A program made the position numbers and the translations under genes. A stretch of DNA of 64,000 nucleotides, from NCBI RefSeq assembly GCF_041765605.1, contig NZ_CP168900.1, forward strand, positions 2,915,729 to 2,979,728, written 5' to 3'. Position 1 is the stretch's first letter, and the number at the start of each line of letters is the position of its first letter. Below are positions 1 through 8,200 of this stretch, piece after piece. A model generated the notes under the pieces. It made no database searches. It worked only from the letters and a program-made list of their open reading frames with translations, and had not been told where the DNA came from. The DNA is from Listeria monocytogenes (lineage in GTDB: Bacteria; Bacillota; Bacilli; Lactobacillales; Listeriaceae).

Positions 1-381
1 GTTGTTAACTAATAGTTCAAATCCAGCTGGAATTTTTCCATCAATACGTTCATCAAATTTTTTAAGTACCCAAGCAGCGAGCGGGCCCATTATCATTGCG
101 CCGATAAACATGGTTATATCCGAACTAATAATTGCTCCCATTGTCGCAACAGTACCAATAACTCCGCCTCGGTAACCGTGAACCGCTCGACCTCCAGCAA
201 AGGCAATAAGAAGTGGTAACAAGTAATTTAGCATTGGTGCGATGAACCCTTTTAACATCTCAGAGCCTGTAGCCACCCCAATTGCCGTTAAAATACCCCA
301 AGCCATAAAAGCTCCTAAATTCGGAATGACCATACCACTTAGCTTACTCCCAAACTTTTGTACATGTACCCGAATAGACAT
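1..381 (-). CDS. PTS mannitol-type EIIC component, N-terminal part (runs off the window)
   Basis: This reads from an ATG at 381 to the left window edge without a stop, giving 127 codons. The start MSIRVHVQKFGSKLSGMVIP, followed by hydrophobic segments rich in Gly and Ala, is typical of the mannitol-family (MtlA-like) EIIC membrane permease. A strong GGAGGGGG ribosome site lies just upstream. It follows the oxidoreductase and nanE in one orientation, so it is probably the third gene of one operon. The true sugar is unknown: family membership suggests a polyol or hexose, while the nanE neighbour suggests an amino-sugar pathway. The IIB part, if fused, lies outside the window. Confidence 0.8.
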   Translation of the reverse strand, partial: MSIRVHVQKFGSKLSGMVIPNLGAFMAWGILTAIGVATGSEMLKGFIAPMLNYLLPLLIAFAGGRAVHGYRGGVIGTVATMGAIISSDITMFIGAMIMGPLAAWVLKKFDERIDGKIPAGFELLVNN

Positions 382-414
382 ATTTCCCCCTCCAATCATA
401 TGTGTGGCGCTATT

Positions 415-1416
415 TTATAGTGATACTTCTTTCCCCTCAGAAATCGAACGTTCAATCGCATCTACTACTCGTAAGGAATCATACGCTTCTTTTGGTGTAA
501 TGATTGATTTTGTGTTATTCGCAACGTTATTAATAAATGCCATTACTTCTTCTGCCAAATCGCCGGAAACTTCGCCATTTGTGTAATACCAATGTCTTGA
601 ATCCGGATAAGATACCCCTTTTTCACTAACAAAACGAACACCATGGTCGCAAGAGTCTACATATGCTACGCCTTTTGTTCCGACTAATTCAAGTTTGTCG
701 TCAATGATGGTTGGTGAATTTTCTGGCAAGACCCAGCAAGCTTCCAGGCAAGCAATTGCGCCATTTTCGTACGTAACAATGGCATAAATCACATCATTCA
801 TGCCGTATTCTTTTAGCAATACACTGCGGCTTTTGGCAATAACTTTGACTGGCTCGCTATCCATGTACCAGTTAATATAATCAATATCGTGAATCATTAC
901 GTGCATACTTAAATCAGAAGCACCTATGTAACGCTTTGGCCCGGTAATTGGGCTGTTACGACGACAATAAAGATGAATAATATCACCCAATTCGCCGTTA
1001 TCGAGGCGCTGTTTAATCATATTAAAACGAGGATCAAATCTGAGTAAAAAGCCAACTGTAAACACTTTGTCGTAGTCTTTGGTCAGTTCATACATTGCTT
1101 TGCCGTCTTCCAGTTCTTTTGCAAGTGGTTTTTCGAGTAAAATGTGTTTTTTGTATTTTACAGCTTCTTCCACGCAATCACGGTGCATATTATCAGGTAA
1201 AACAATGCTCACAGCTTCAATCTCCGTATTTGCTAGGAGTTCGTGGTAGTCTTTGTATGCTTTACACTGAAATTTTTCTGCCATTTCGGCACGTCTTTCA
1301 TCGTTGTACTCACAAATTGCTACTAACTCTACTTGCGGAAGTTTTTGGTAAATTTCTGCATGATACTGCCCCATTTGTCCAACGCCAATTACGCCAACTT
1401 TGATTTGCTTTGTCAT
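415..1416 (-). CDS. Gfo/Idh/MocA-family NAD(P)-dependent oxidoreductase
   Basis: The protein has 333 residues. The N-terminal Rossmann fold shows a GVIGVGQMGQYHA dinucleotide-binding motif, and EKPLAKE near residue 95 is the family's conserved catalytic-lysine motif. Such enzymes oxidise or reduce sugars, inositols or sugar acids, and the substrate cannot be read from the sequence. The gene starts one base after nanE stops, with its ribosome site (AAAGAGGT) inside the end of nanE, so the two are translationally linked. A PTS permease follows. I infer a role in processing the sugar that the PTS imports. Confidence 0.85.
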   Translation of the reverse strand: MTKQIKVGVIGVGQMGQYHAEIYQKLPQVELVAICEYNDERRAEMAEKFQCKAYKDYHELLANTEIEAVSIVLPDNMHRDCVEEAVKYKKHILLEKPLAKELEDGKAMYELTKDYDKVFTVGFLLRFDPRFNMIKQRLDNGELGDIIHLYCRRNSPITGPKRYIGASDLSMHVMIHDIDYINWYMDSEPVKVIAKSRSVLLKEYGMNDVIYAIVTYENGAIACLEACWVLPENSPTIIDDKLELVGTKGVAYVDSCDHGVRFVSEKGVSYPDSRHWYYTNGEVSGDLAEEVMAFINNVANNTKSIITPKEAYDSLRVVDAIERSISEGKEVSL

Positions 1417-1417
1417 A

Positions 1418-2131
1418 TCACTTACCTCTTTCTTCTTGAATTTTTTGGATTTCGTTTGTAAAGCGGGTGGTTATTTCCTGTGGCCGAGTTACTGCGCCGC
1501 CAACAACAACGGCATAACAACCTAACGTAAGAACTTGTCGTGCTTTACTAGGCGAATCGATTTTCCCTTCTGCAATCACTGGGCGCTTCGTACTTTTCAA
1601 AACTTCTTTTAAATGGGAGAAATCGTCGTCGCTGATATTTTTATTCGCTGTTTCTTCGGTGTAGCCGTAAAGTGTCGTGCCAATTAAGTCGAAACCGAGG
1701 GAATCAGCGTAATAAACGTCTTCAATACTACCTGTGTCTGCCATGAAAAGCGTGTTTGGAAACTCTTTTCGAATGGCGCTTAGTATTTCTTTGAGGTCTT
1801 CGTTATGTGGTCTTTTTCTCGTTGTTGCATCCATCGCAACAATTTCTACTCCCGTTTCACATATTTCTCTGACTTCTTTTAAGGTTGGTGTGATAAATAC
1901 GTCCGAATCATCGTAGTCTTTTTTGTAAATACCGATAATGGGGACGTCGATCTCACTTTGAATCGCCCTAATATCTTTTGCAGTATTTGCTCGAATACCG
2001 ACAGCACCACCTTGAACTGCGGCCAGAGCCATTTTCGACATGATAAATGCACTATGAAGTGGTTCGTCTTCTAAAGCTTGGCAGGAAACCACTAACCCGC
2101 CTTTGATTTTTTCCATAACAGAATTGCCCAC
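1418..2131 (-). CDS. nanE: N-acetylmannosamine-6-phosphate 2-epimerase
   Basis: NanE converts ManNAc-6-P to GlcNAc-6-P in sialic-acid and ManNAc catabolism. The 237-residue TIM-barrel protein has the family's start (KGGLVVSCQALEDEPL), the AVQGGAVGIRANT segment, the MADTGSIED strand and the phosphate-binding end VVVGGAVTRPQEITTRF. A GTG at 2131 is preceded by GGAGGAG at good spacing. An ATG five codons later is the alternative start. It is first in the nanE-oxidoreductase-PTS operon, behind a clear promoter. No neuraminate lyase or kinase is visible here, so the upstream steps must lie elsewhere or the substrate enters as a phosphorylated amino sugar. Confidence 0.9.
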   Translation of the reverse strand: MGNSVMEKIKGGLVVSCQALEDEPLHSAFIMSKMALAAVQGGAVGIRANTAKDIRAIQSEIDVPIIGIYKKDYDDSDVFITPTLKEVREICETGVEIVAMDATTRKRPHNEDLKEILSAIRKEFPNTLFMADTGSIEDVYYADSLGFDLIGTTLYGYTEETANKNISDDDFSHLKEVLKSTKRPVIAEGKIDSPSKARQVLTLGCYAVVVGGAVTRPQEITTRFTNEIQKIQEERGK

Positions 2132-2184
2132 TGATACTCCTCCTCTATACTGTGTTTCAGTGTAAAGTATGCGTTTTCAAACAG

Positions 2185-2239
2185 ACTATATCATAAGAAA
2201 ATGATTTTATCAATATCAATTAAATGAAAATGATTTTCA
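2185..2239 (-). promoter_or_regulatory. Promoter of the nanE operon with two palindromic operators
   Basis: On the minus strand a TTGATA -35 box (2208-2213) and TATAGT -10 box (2185-2190) are separated by exactly 17 bp. Two copies of GAAAATGATTTT lie at 2197-2208 and 2226-2237, 29 bp apart. The upstream copy extends to the perfect palindrome TGAAAATGATTTTCA (2225-2239), and the other overlaps the -35 box and the spacer. This looks like a repressor or activator pair. An RpiR-family sugar-phosphate regulator is a reasonable guess, and the resemblance to a 7-1-7 Fur box is the main alternative. Confidence 0.65.
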
Positions 2240-2300
2240 TATTTTAGTGTGGATAGTTGCGGAAACTAGCTTTAAAAAATGACGTTGCTGTTAAAAATAA

Positions 2301-2326
2301 AAAGTCCTTTCGTTTGAAAGGACTTT
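2301..2326 (-). terminator. Intrinsic terminator after rsmG
   Basis: A perfect 11-bp stem AAAGTCCTTTC/GAAAGGACTTT with a GTT loop lies 7 bases beyond the rsmG stop. On the minus strand it is followed by a T-rich tract. Confidence 0.85.
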
Positions 2327-2332
2327 GTTAGT

Positions 2333-3049
2333 TTATTCGATTGGTAATTTGTTGGGTGTTCCTGGTTTGCGTGGATATTTGTTAGGTGTTTCTTTTGTTT
2401 TCGTGATGACGTAAATATTGCGCTCGCTTTCTTCTACTGGTAGGGAGAAAGCGAAGTGTTCCTCGACTTTTCCGCCAAATAGTTTGATGGCTTTTTCGGC
2501 TGTTTGCAGCTCTTGCTCGGCTTGGGCTGCTTTCATTACTAGGAACGAACCGCCTTTTTTGACAAGTGGCATGCACAGTTCGGATAATACGCTCATTCTT
2601 GCTACGGCACGTGCGGTTACAAGGTCGTATTTTTCGCGGTGCGCTTTGTTTTGACCAAATATTTCAGCGCGATCATGGTAGAAATGCACATCCGTTAGGC
2701 CTAATTTTTCTGCTAGCGCATCAAGGAAAGTCATGCGTTTTTTCAAGGAATCCACGATGCTCACTTTTAAATGTGGGAAGCAGATTTTAATTGGGAGACT
2801 TGGAAAACCAGCGCCAGCCCCGACATCACAAATAGTATCGAACTTAGTAAAGTCTACATAAAACGCGGCAGAGATAGAATCGTAAAAATGCTTTAAATAC
2901 ACTTCTTTTTCATCAGTAATGGCCGTTAAATTCATTTTTTCGTTCCATTCTACTAACATTTCGAAGTAATCGTGGAATTGTTTTAGTTGCGTGTCGCTTA
3001 GTTCTATTCCTTTTTCAGCAAGTGCTGTTTGGAATTGTTCTGGGTTCAT
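2333..3049 (-). CDS. rsmG: 16S rRNA (guanine-N7)-methyltransferase RsmG (GidB)
   Basis: RsmG methylates G527 in 16S rRNA using S-adenosylmethionine. The 238-residue protein has the SAM-binding loop [14 protein letters not shown] near residues 77-90, the [13 protein letters not shown] strand and ARAVARM, all typical of the family. Length is normal and GAGG precedes the ATG. In most Firmicutes rsmG follows mnmG directly. Here the accessory block from 3.2 to 10.5 kb lies between them, so rsmG must use its own promoter or readthrough from the lipase operon. Confidence 0.95.
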
Positions 3050-3209
3050 GTTTTTTCCTCACTTTATTATCGCGAATTTGCCATGTTTAGGATGTTGGAA
3101 CGTGTTGGTTTATACTTTAAAACTGGCTTATACCGTAGATTTTCTATATTTTAGCTCATTATTTTCAAGTATAAGTATTTTCGTCCTTTTTAGCAAGTTC
3201 GTATTACGT

Positions 3210-3488
3210 TTAACAATGATCGAACTTGTTGGCATTCTCTTTAAAACTCGCTTTGGCCTTTGTAACCCATTTGCCTTTTGCGGTAGTGGAAAGCCCGTCT
3301 ATGTAACTTGTACAATTGCTTTTTATATCTTCTATTTTGTCCTGCTTCATCATTTTTAACATTTGCTTGCGGTTTTCTGACGCGGTGTAGGTTTGTCTAG
3401 CCACAAACATCCAAATAAGGTTTATTTCTAGGCTTTTTCGTGACTCCAACAAATCCGCTCTTAATTTATCTATCATGGTATCAATCAC
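3210..3488 (-). CDS. Small helical protein, third gene of the putative T7SS lipase operon
   Basis: This 92-residue, charged, mostly helical protein has no signal peptide or membrane segment. The GTG start at 3488 overlaps the TGA of the upstream coiled-coil gene, and an ATG at 3476 is also possible. It matches no family I recognise with certainty. Size, predicted helicity, coupling to the 120-residue protein and position behind the lipase fit the small helical partners (TlaA-type) that accompany the reverse-arranged staphylococcal lipase toxin TslA. The function is inferred from context only. Confidence 0.6.
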   Translation of the reverse strand: MIDTMIDKLRADLLESRKSLEINLIWMFVARQTYTASENRKQMLKMMKQDKIEDIKSNCTSYIDGLSTTAKGKWVTKAKASFKENANKFDHC

Positions 3489-3843
3489 GTTCCTTTTTCA
3501 GCTGATGTAGTTCTTCTTCATAAGCAGTCACTTGCTTCTTATAAAGGGTTTGATGTTCTTCGGACTCATTTTCTAAATGTGTTACTGTATTTTTTACCAT
3601 CCATTCGCCTTCTTCTTGGATAGAACTGATTAAATGGTAGGCTTTTGGTAAATCTTCTGATGCGTCATAATCTCTTTTTTGATAGATATACCTGATTTTT
3701 TCAGAAAGATTTTCAAGTTCTTGGTTAAAACGCCATTTTTCTTGGGATGCGCCGTCCATCGCTTCGGCTAATTGTCGTCTTTTTCTATTAAACTCCTCAT
3801 CTAAATTCTCGATTTTTAGCAGTAGTTGTCTTTGTTTATCCAT
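3481..3843 (-). CDS. DUF3958-like coiled-coil protein, likely partner of the lipase
   Basis: The protein has 120 residues and is almost entirely heptad-like helix, rich in Glu, Lys and Gln, with no signal sequence. It resembles DUF3958 proteins, which sit beside LXG and WXG-like type VII secretion substrates in Firmicutes. It contains YxxxD/E patterns (YQKRD, YDASE) reminiscent of the T7SS export motif, although these are weak in a charged helix. The ATG overlaps the lipase stop by 8 bases and its own stop overlaps the next start, so the three genes are translationally coupled. The likely role is a targeting partner for the helical C-terminus of the lipase. Confidence 0.65.
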   Translation of the reverse strand: MDKQRQLLLKIENLDEEFNRKRRQLAEAMDGASQEKWRFNQELENLSEKIRYIYQKRDYDASEDLPKAYHLISSIQEEGEWMVKNTVTHLENESEEHQTLYKKQVTAYEEELHQLKKERD

Positions 3844-5119
3844 ACATGCTCCCTATCTGTTTGGCTAATTCTTGGTCGGTTTTTAGCTGGCTTTTTATGG
3901 CTTCGTTGATTTGTTCTAGCAATTTATCATATTCTTGTTCTATTTTAGTTGCTTCGGCTAATGATTTTTCGCAGTCTTGCACTGTGTCTATCACAATTTT
4001 TGATTCTGTTGCATTGCCAAGTGCGAGTGCCGTGAGTATTTCTGATTCAGATAGCTTGGAACCGATGTCTCTTGCGTCCGAAAGTGTGTCCCGCCACAAC
4101 TCTTCGGCATTCTCGATTGCTTTATCAAACATATCTTTTAAGTCTTTTATTTCGCCTTGAATCGTTTGCTTCATTCCTTGTGTAATCGCGAGCCCCTCTG
4201 CCGCATCTAAGAATATTTCTTCCGATGAAGATAGGGCACCTCCACTTTTTGAGAAGTTTGTTCGCATAATATTAATTGCTGCTAATTGCTGAGCTGTTGC
4301 GTATTTAGCTAATCGCAAGCTTCCTTCTTTATTTGTTAGGACATTTCCATCTTCGTCGAATTGATAACCACCCCACATATGTTGCTCAACCATACCAGCT
4401 TTTTTCGACTCAACCTCTATTAAATGGCCAATTGTCGGGTCTCCGATACCATAACCAATTGGCACATAATCCTTCCTGTCAACAAAATTAAATAATCTAT
4501 CTAAAGCGTTTATTGCTTTTACGGTATCTTGTTGTTTTGGCGTTAGGTTGGAGTAGATATTCGGACCTTGGTAGAAGAAACCCCCGCTGATGCGTTTGAT
4601 GTCTTTTTTATCTAAGTCTGCGATAGCGTACTGGGCGTTCATGGAGCCTAGAGAATGACCGTATACGTAGATTTGAGCGTTTGGGTAGAGTTTCATGGTT
4701 TGTTTTAAGGTTTCTGCGGAGGTTTTTAGTTGGGGTGTTACTGTGGATCCTCCGCCATTTGTGATTTGGATTGCAGTTGGAATATCATTACTTAACCAAT
4801 CCTTCCTCACATCTTTATAATCTGGATGTTTTGGAACATTAAAGTTTCCATTAGCCGGTGCGGTAGAACCTTTGTAAAGGATTGTTAGTTCTTTTACTTT
4901 GTTTCTTTCGCTGATGGAGGCTGTGGGTGGCGTGTATTTGTCTGTGATGATGTAGGATTGTTCCCCGGTTGATTTGTTGTTGATTTTTTGGGATACGATT
5001 CCGATGGTTTTTTCTTTTTCATCAGAGGCGGGGATAATCACTTCTTTCTTAATCTGCAATGGATCATACTCTTTTTTTGCCAATCTGACTCTGTCTTCAT
5101 CTGTAATGACTTGATTCAT
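3836..5119 (-). CDS. Lipase-type protein with helical C-terminal tail; candidate T7SS reverse-domain toxin
   Basis: The 427-residue protein has an alpha/beta-hydrolase domain, with the nucleophile elbow GHSLG at residues 154-158 (Ser156). Plausible acid and base residues are Asp217 (RKDYVPIG) and His247 (EQHMWGGY). Residues from about 315 to the end are long helices with heptad character, like LXG-type targeting regions but placed C-terminally. There is no N-terminal signal peptide. The start codon overlaps the stop of a membrane-anchored DUF1310-like gene by ATGA, and the stop overlaps a DUF3958-like gene. The arrangement matches S. aureus TslA, an extracellular T7SS phospholipase with small helical partners and surface-exposed immunity proteins. 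Substrate and export are inference; a housekeeping intracellular lipase is the alternative. Confidence 0.75.
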   Translation of the reverse strand: MNQVITDEDRVRLAKKEYDPLQIKKEVIIPASDEKEKTIGIVSQKINNKSTGEQSYIITDKYTPPTASISERNKVKELTILYKGSTAPANGNFNVPKHPDYKDVRKDWLSNDIPTAIQITNGGGSTVTPQLKTSAETLKQTMKLYPNAQIYVYGHSLGSMNAQYAIADLDKKDIKRISGGFFYQGPNIYSNLTPKQQDTVKAINALDRLFNFVDRKDYVPIGYGIGDPTIGHLIEVESKKAGMVEQHMWGGYQFDEDGNVLTNKEGSLRLAKYATAQQLAAINIMRTNFSKSGGALSSSEEIFLDAAEGLAITQGMKQTIQGEIKDLKDMFDKAIENAEELWRDTLSDARDIGSKLSESEILTALALGNATESKIVIDTVQDCEKSLAEATKIEQEYDKLLEQINEAIKSQLKTDQELAKQIGSMYG

Positions 5120-5508
5120 TTATTTTCCCTCCATCTCCCCAATAATTTGGAAAGATTTTCAGATAAACTCGCTCCACCTCCATTTAGCTTGCCATCAAAA
5201 TTATCCAGGGTATATGTTATATCTAGTTTTGAATCCTTATTTATAATTAATGTAACATTTATCCCTCCCATAGGATTTCGCTCGATACTGTTCTTATCGA
5301 TTTCATAAGACTGTATTTTTCCTTCTTCTGTGAATGCTTTTGCATCCAAGTTTGTCAGCCTTTTTTCGAATACTTGTTTCGCTTCATCACTATAAACTAC
5401 ATTCATCATTTCTTTATTTAATTTCTCTTCATCCATATAGAATTTCACCCCTAAACCAAAAATGGTTATTACTGTAATTGCTAGTACTATTATCCATCTC
5501 TTTTTCAA
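5116..5508 (-). CDS. DUF1310-like membrane-anchored protein, copy 4 (candidate immunity protein)
   Basis: The protein has 130 residues: one N-terminal hydrophobic segment (about residues 4-21) after MKKRW, then a soluble part with the shared core IERNPMGGINVTLIINKD. It resembles the DUF1310 family common in Listeria. The start is TTG behind AGAGGTG. The stop overlaps the lipase start by ATGA, so this copy is directly coupled to the putative toxin. The topology predicts an extracytoplasmic domain tethered to the membrane, suitable for neutralising a secreted lipase. Immunity is inferred from context and copy number. Confidence 0.75.
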   Translation of the reverse strand: MKKRWIIVLAITVITIFGLGVKFYMDEEKLNKEMMNVVYSDEAKQVFEKRLTNLDAKAFTEEGKIQSYEIDKNSIERNPMGGINVTLIINKDSKLDITYTLDNFDGKLNGGGASLSENLSKLLGRWRENK

Positions 5509-5633
5509 CTTTTCACCTCTGTTGTATGATTTTATTTGTAGGTCTATTTTATCACATGTTAGAAATTTTCACTTTCTTTTTTTCAGTCTTTTAACGTTTG
5601 TTTAATTTCTTAGTTAGTATTGGCTTGACTATC

Positions 5634-6020
5634 TTAACTCCCTTTAAGTTCTAATTTCTTTGTAAGGTCTTTAGATATGCTAGCGCCACCACCGTCTAAT
5701 TTGCCGTTATGTTTTCCTAAAGTATAGGTAACATTCCACTCTAAATCCTTATTTATAATTAAAGTAACATTGATTCCTCCCATTGGATTTCTCTCTATAC
5801 TTTCTTTATTAATTTCATATGATTGAATTGTACCTTCTTTCGTGAATGCTTTTGCATCCAAGTTTGTCAGCCTCTTTTCAAATACTTCTTTTGCTTCATC
5901 ACTATAAACCACTTGCTTCATTTCTTTGTTTAATTTCTCTTCATCCATATAGAATTTTACCCCTAAACCCAAAATGGTCATCACTGTAATTCCTAGTACT
6001 ATTACCCATCTCTTTTTCAA
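5634..6020 (-). CDS. DUF1310-like membrane-anchored protein, copy 3
   Basis: The protein has 128 residues, with the same plan as its neighbours: MKKRW, one membrane segment, then MDEEKLNKEM, an EVFEKRLTNLDAKAFT stretch and the NPMGGINVTLIINKD core. It is very close to copy 4 over the first 90 residues and differs mostly in the C-terminal third. The start is TTG with AGAGGTG upstream. The intergenic DNA after each copy (GTTAGAAATTT and a run of T followed by CAGTCTTTT) is also repeated, so these are tandem duplications of a roughly 500-bp unit. Confidence 0.75.
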   Translation of the reverse strand: MKKRWVIVLGITVMTILGLGVKFYMDEEKLNKEMKQVVYSDEAKEVFEKRLTNLDAKAFTKEGTIQSYEINKESIERNPMGGINVTLIINKDLEWNVTYTLGKHNGKLDGGGASISKDLTKKLELKGS

Positions 6021-6145
6021 CTCTTCACCTCTGTTGTACGACTTTTTATTTGCCGGTCAATCTTATACATGTTAGAAATTTTCGCCTTCTTTTTTCAGTC
6101 TTTTAACATCTATGATTAGTATTGGCGTAATTCATTAACTCTCTT

Positions 6146-6523
6146 CTAGTCCATAAGAAGTTTATCAAGATTTCCCGATGTAACTGAAGCTCCACCGCTC
6201 AATTCTCCATTAAAATTGTTCATAGTATATTTTATATATAATTCTGGATTTCCGTTTATAATTAAAGTGACATTGATTCCTCCCATTGGATTCTCCTTTA
6301 TACTTTTCTGATCTATTTCATACGATTGAATTACACCTTTTTCTGTAAAAGCATCTGCATCTGCGGCTTTCAATCTAACTTCAAATACCTTTTTCGCTTC
6401 ATCACTATAAATCACATTCATCATTTCTTTATTTGATTTCTCTTCATCCATATAGAATTTTACTCCTAAACCAAAAATAATCATTATTACAATTCCAAAT
6501 AGTATTATCCATTTCTTTTTCAA
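6146..6523 (-). CDS. DUF1310-like membrane-anchored protein, copy 2
   Basis: The protein has 125 residues, with one N-terminal membrane segment and the conserved ENPMGGINVTLIINGN core. It diverges from copies 3 and 4 in the middle (VRLKAADADAFTEKG) and at the C-terminus (SGGASVTSGN). It starts with TTG. Its divergence from its neighbours suggests the array holds variants with different specificity rather than recent identical copies. Confidence 0.75.
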   Translation of the reverse strand: MKKKWIILFGIVIMIIFGLGVKFYMDEEKSNKEMMNVIYSDEAKKVFEVRLKAADADAFTEKGVIQSYEIDQKSIKENPMGGINVTLIINGNPELYIKYTMNNFNGELSGGASVTSGNLDKLLMD

Positions 6524-6611
6524 ATCTTCACCTCTGCTGTAAGCCTTTTTATCTATGGGTTAGTTTTATTATATGTTAGAAATTTCCGTCTTCTTTTTTC
6601 AGTCTTTTTGC

Positions 6612-7004
6612 TTATTTATTTTCTTCCCAACGTCCTAACAGCTTGGAAAGTTTTCCAGCTATACTTGCGCTTCCACACTCTAATTTGCCATTAAATTTAT
6701 CCAAAGTGTATTTTATATACAATTCTGGATCTTCGTTTATGATTACTGTAACATTAATACCTCCCATAGGATTGTGATTAATACTTTTTTCATCAATTTC
6801 ATATGATTGAATTACGCCCTCTTCAGTAAATGCTTTTGTATCTAAATCTTTTAAGTCTGTGTAAAAAGCATTATTCGCTTCACCACTATAAACAACCTTC
6901 TTCATTTCTTCGTTTAATTTTTCTTCACCCATATAGAAATTCACCCCTAGACCAAAAATCATCATTATTGCAATTCCAAATAGTATTATCCATCTCTTTT
7001 TCAC
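6612..7004 (-). CDS. DUF1310-like membrane-anchored protein, copy 1 (first gene of the array)
   Basis: The protein has 130 residues. The start is a GTG at 7004 behind AGAGGTGAA, with a membrane segment at about residues 4-21 and the HNPMGGINVTVIINEDP core. The tail GKLSKLLGRWEENK closely matches that of copy 4, so the first and last units share an end that the middle two lack. It is the promoter-proximal gene of the array that leads into the lipase. None of the four copies uses ATG. Confidence 0.75.
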   Translation of the reverse strand: MKKRWIILFGIAIMMIFGLGVNFYMGEEKLNEEMKKVVYSGEANNAFYTDLKDLDTKAFTEEGVIQSYEIDEKSINHNPMGGINVTVIINEDPELYIKYTLDKFNGKLECGSASIAGKLSKLLGRWEENK

Positions 7005-7060
7005 ACATTCACCTCTGCCTTATGTCTTATATGTAATCCTATTTTATCTTATTGGAAGAT

Positions 7061-7153
7061 AAGAAAAAACCACATTGTTCAGCGGAAATTTCAGACTTAG
7101 ATGGTAAGTTTGAAGTTTCCGTGAACATGTGTTTTTGGTTGTAGTAGTAATCC
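7061..7153. repeat. 93-bp repeat, distal copy (terminator hairpin flanking the AbiH module)
   Basis: This matches 10455-10547 at about 82 of 93 positions by hand alignment, in the same orientation. It contains an outer inverted repeat (CCACATtgTTC to GAACATGTG) around an imperfect inner stem near ACTTAGATGGTAAGT, so it can fold as a long hairpin. On the minus strand it ends in a T-tract. With the adjacent mnmG remnant it marks the left boundary of the AbiH insertion. Confidence 0.8.
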
Positions 7154-7158
7154 AATTT

Positions 7159-7194
7159 TCACTTACGTACTTTCGCAATTTGATATTACTCAAT
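7159..7194 (-). pseudogene. Remnant of the mnmG 3' end (12 codons)
   Basis: Read on the minus strand these 36 bases give I-E-stop-Y-Q-I-A-K-V-R-K-stop. The intact mnmG end in this window is [15 protein letters not shown]. The two align codon for codon without gaps and are followed by the same repeat after 5-6 bases. This is what remains at the far junction when DNA integrates into the 3' end of a gene. The fragment is short, but the flanking 93-bp match makes chance unlikely. Confidence 0.65.
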
Positions 7195-7234
7195 CCAGTC
7201 TAAATATTGAATGTCAATCACTTATAATATCATG

Positions 7235-8197
7235 TCAATTAAATTCAGAAAAAGAACCTAAAAATCCGCATTTTTTTATTTTCAGTTTAAACTCATTATG
7301 TTGTTGTCGGTCATAACTATGGAGATACCATATCATATTTTTAGAATTTAAATGTTTAAATATTTCCTTAACATAAATCAAATCGACTTCTCCAAAAGAA
7401 AAACCGTATGAATAAATAGAATCAATTTCTCCCTCTAAGTTCTTAAAAAAGTACGATTTTTCTTCAATAATTCTATCTGTGGGTTTCTTTAAGTTTTCAT
7501 TCATAGAATTTATATAGGTATCTTGATGATAACTTTGTTCCTCTATTCGTGAGGTATTATTGTGGCCTATCACAGGGGAAGTTTGATTTCCGTGTATGTG
7601 CGTCACCTTCTCTGCCTCATATAAATTTTCCAGAGTTTCTGTATAATTAAAAGTTAGAAAAACATCATGTTCTTTGTCAATTAATTCCAAAATAGAATAA
7701 TAGTTATCTAAATTGAACACAGAAAAGCAATTTTCCAGAGTAGGGATATTATTTATCCATTCAGAGAAAAGCTCAGGTAATTTTAACATTACATTACTTA
7801 AATCATTATATGCATCTTCATAATTATTTCCCGTATGAAAAGGATTTATATCCCCTTCCTTATCATATTGAATTTCTATATCCTCTTCTAACAAAGCATA
7901 ATCAAAACGCCCAATAGCTCTTTCAAAATCGCTCCAGTTCTCTCCCCCGTCTTCAGAACCATTCCTTGAACAACTATCACAAATCATGAAATCAATTATT
8001 TGTGCACAATCTTCAATTTTATAACATATCTCACCATCGTAATCTGTAGAAGCAGGTAACCACAGACTAGGATATACATCGTGTTCATATAAATATGTAG
8101 ATCTAAGGTACTCTTTAAAATGATTAAAAGTAGATGGAACCCCATGTGCTAAATCAAACCCATTCCCTATAATAAACAACTTATTTATAATGCTCAC
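7235..8197 (-). CDS. AbiH-family abortive-infection protein
   Basis: The protein has 320 residues. The start NKLFIIGNGFDLAHGVPS (IIGNGFD at 9-15) is the hallmark of the AbiH family. FNYTETLE (183-190), HIHG (200-203) and YGFSFGEVD (264-272) are spaced like the motifs of SIR2-like nucleotide-binding domains. Lactococcal AbiH aborts phage infection. An NAD-directed activity here is only inference from fold resemblance. The GTG start lies 3 bases after the stop of the upstream HEPN-motif gene, so the pair is one transcription unit. Base composition is strongly AT-rich compared with mnmG next door. Confidence 0.85.
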   Translation of the reverse strand: MSIINKLFIIGNGFDLAHGVPSTFNHFKEYLRSTYLYEHDVYPSLWLPASTDYDGEICYKIEDCAQIIDFMICDSCSRNGSEDGGENWSDFERAIGRFDYALLEEDIEIQYDKEGDINPFHTGNNYEDAYNDLSNVMLKLPELFSEWINNIPTLENCFSVFNLDNYYSILELIDKEHDVFLTFNYTETLENLYEAEKVTHIHGNQTSPVIGHNNTSRIEEQSYHQDTYINSMNENLKKPTDRIIEEKSYFFKNLEGEIDSIYSYGFSFGEVDLIYVKEIFKHLNSKNMIWYLHSYDRQQHNEFKLKIKKCGFLGSFSEFN

Positions 8198-8200
8198 TTC

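Noticed and set aside
242..586. Plus-strand open frame of 114 codons at the left edge
   Set aside because: Antisense to the PTS EIIC start and the 3' part of the oxidoreductase, both of which have clear family motifs and ribosome sites.
2225..2239. TGAAAATGATTTTCA as a definite Fur box
   Set aside because: It has 7-1-7 symmetry but differs from the TGATAAT half-site, and the controlled genes are sugar genes; kept only as a palindromic operator of unknown regulator.
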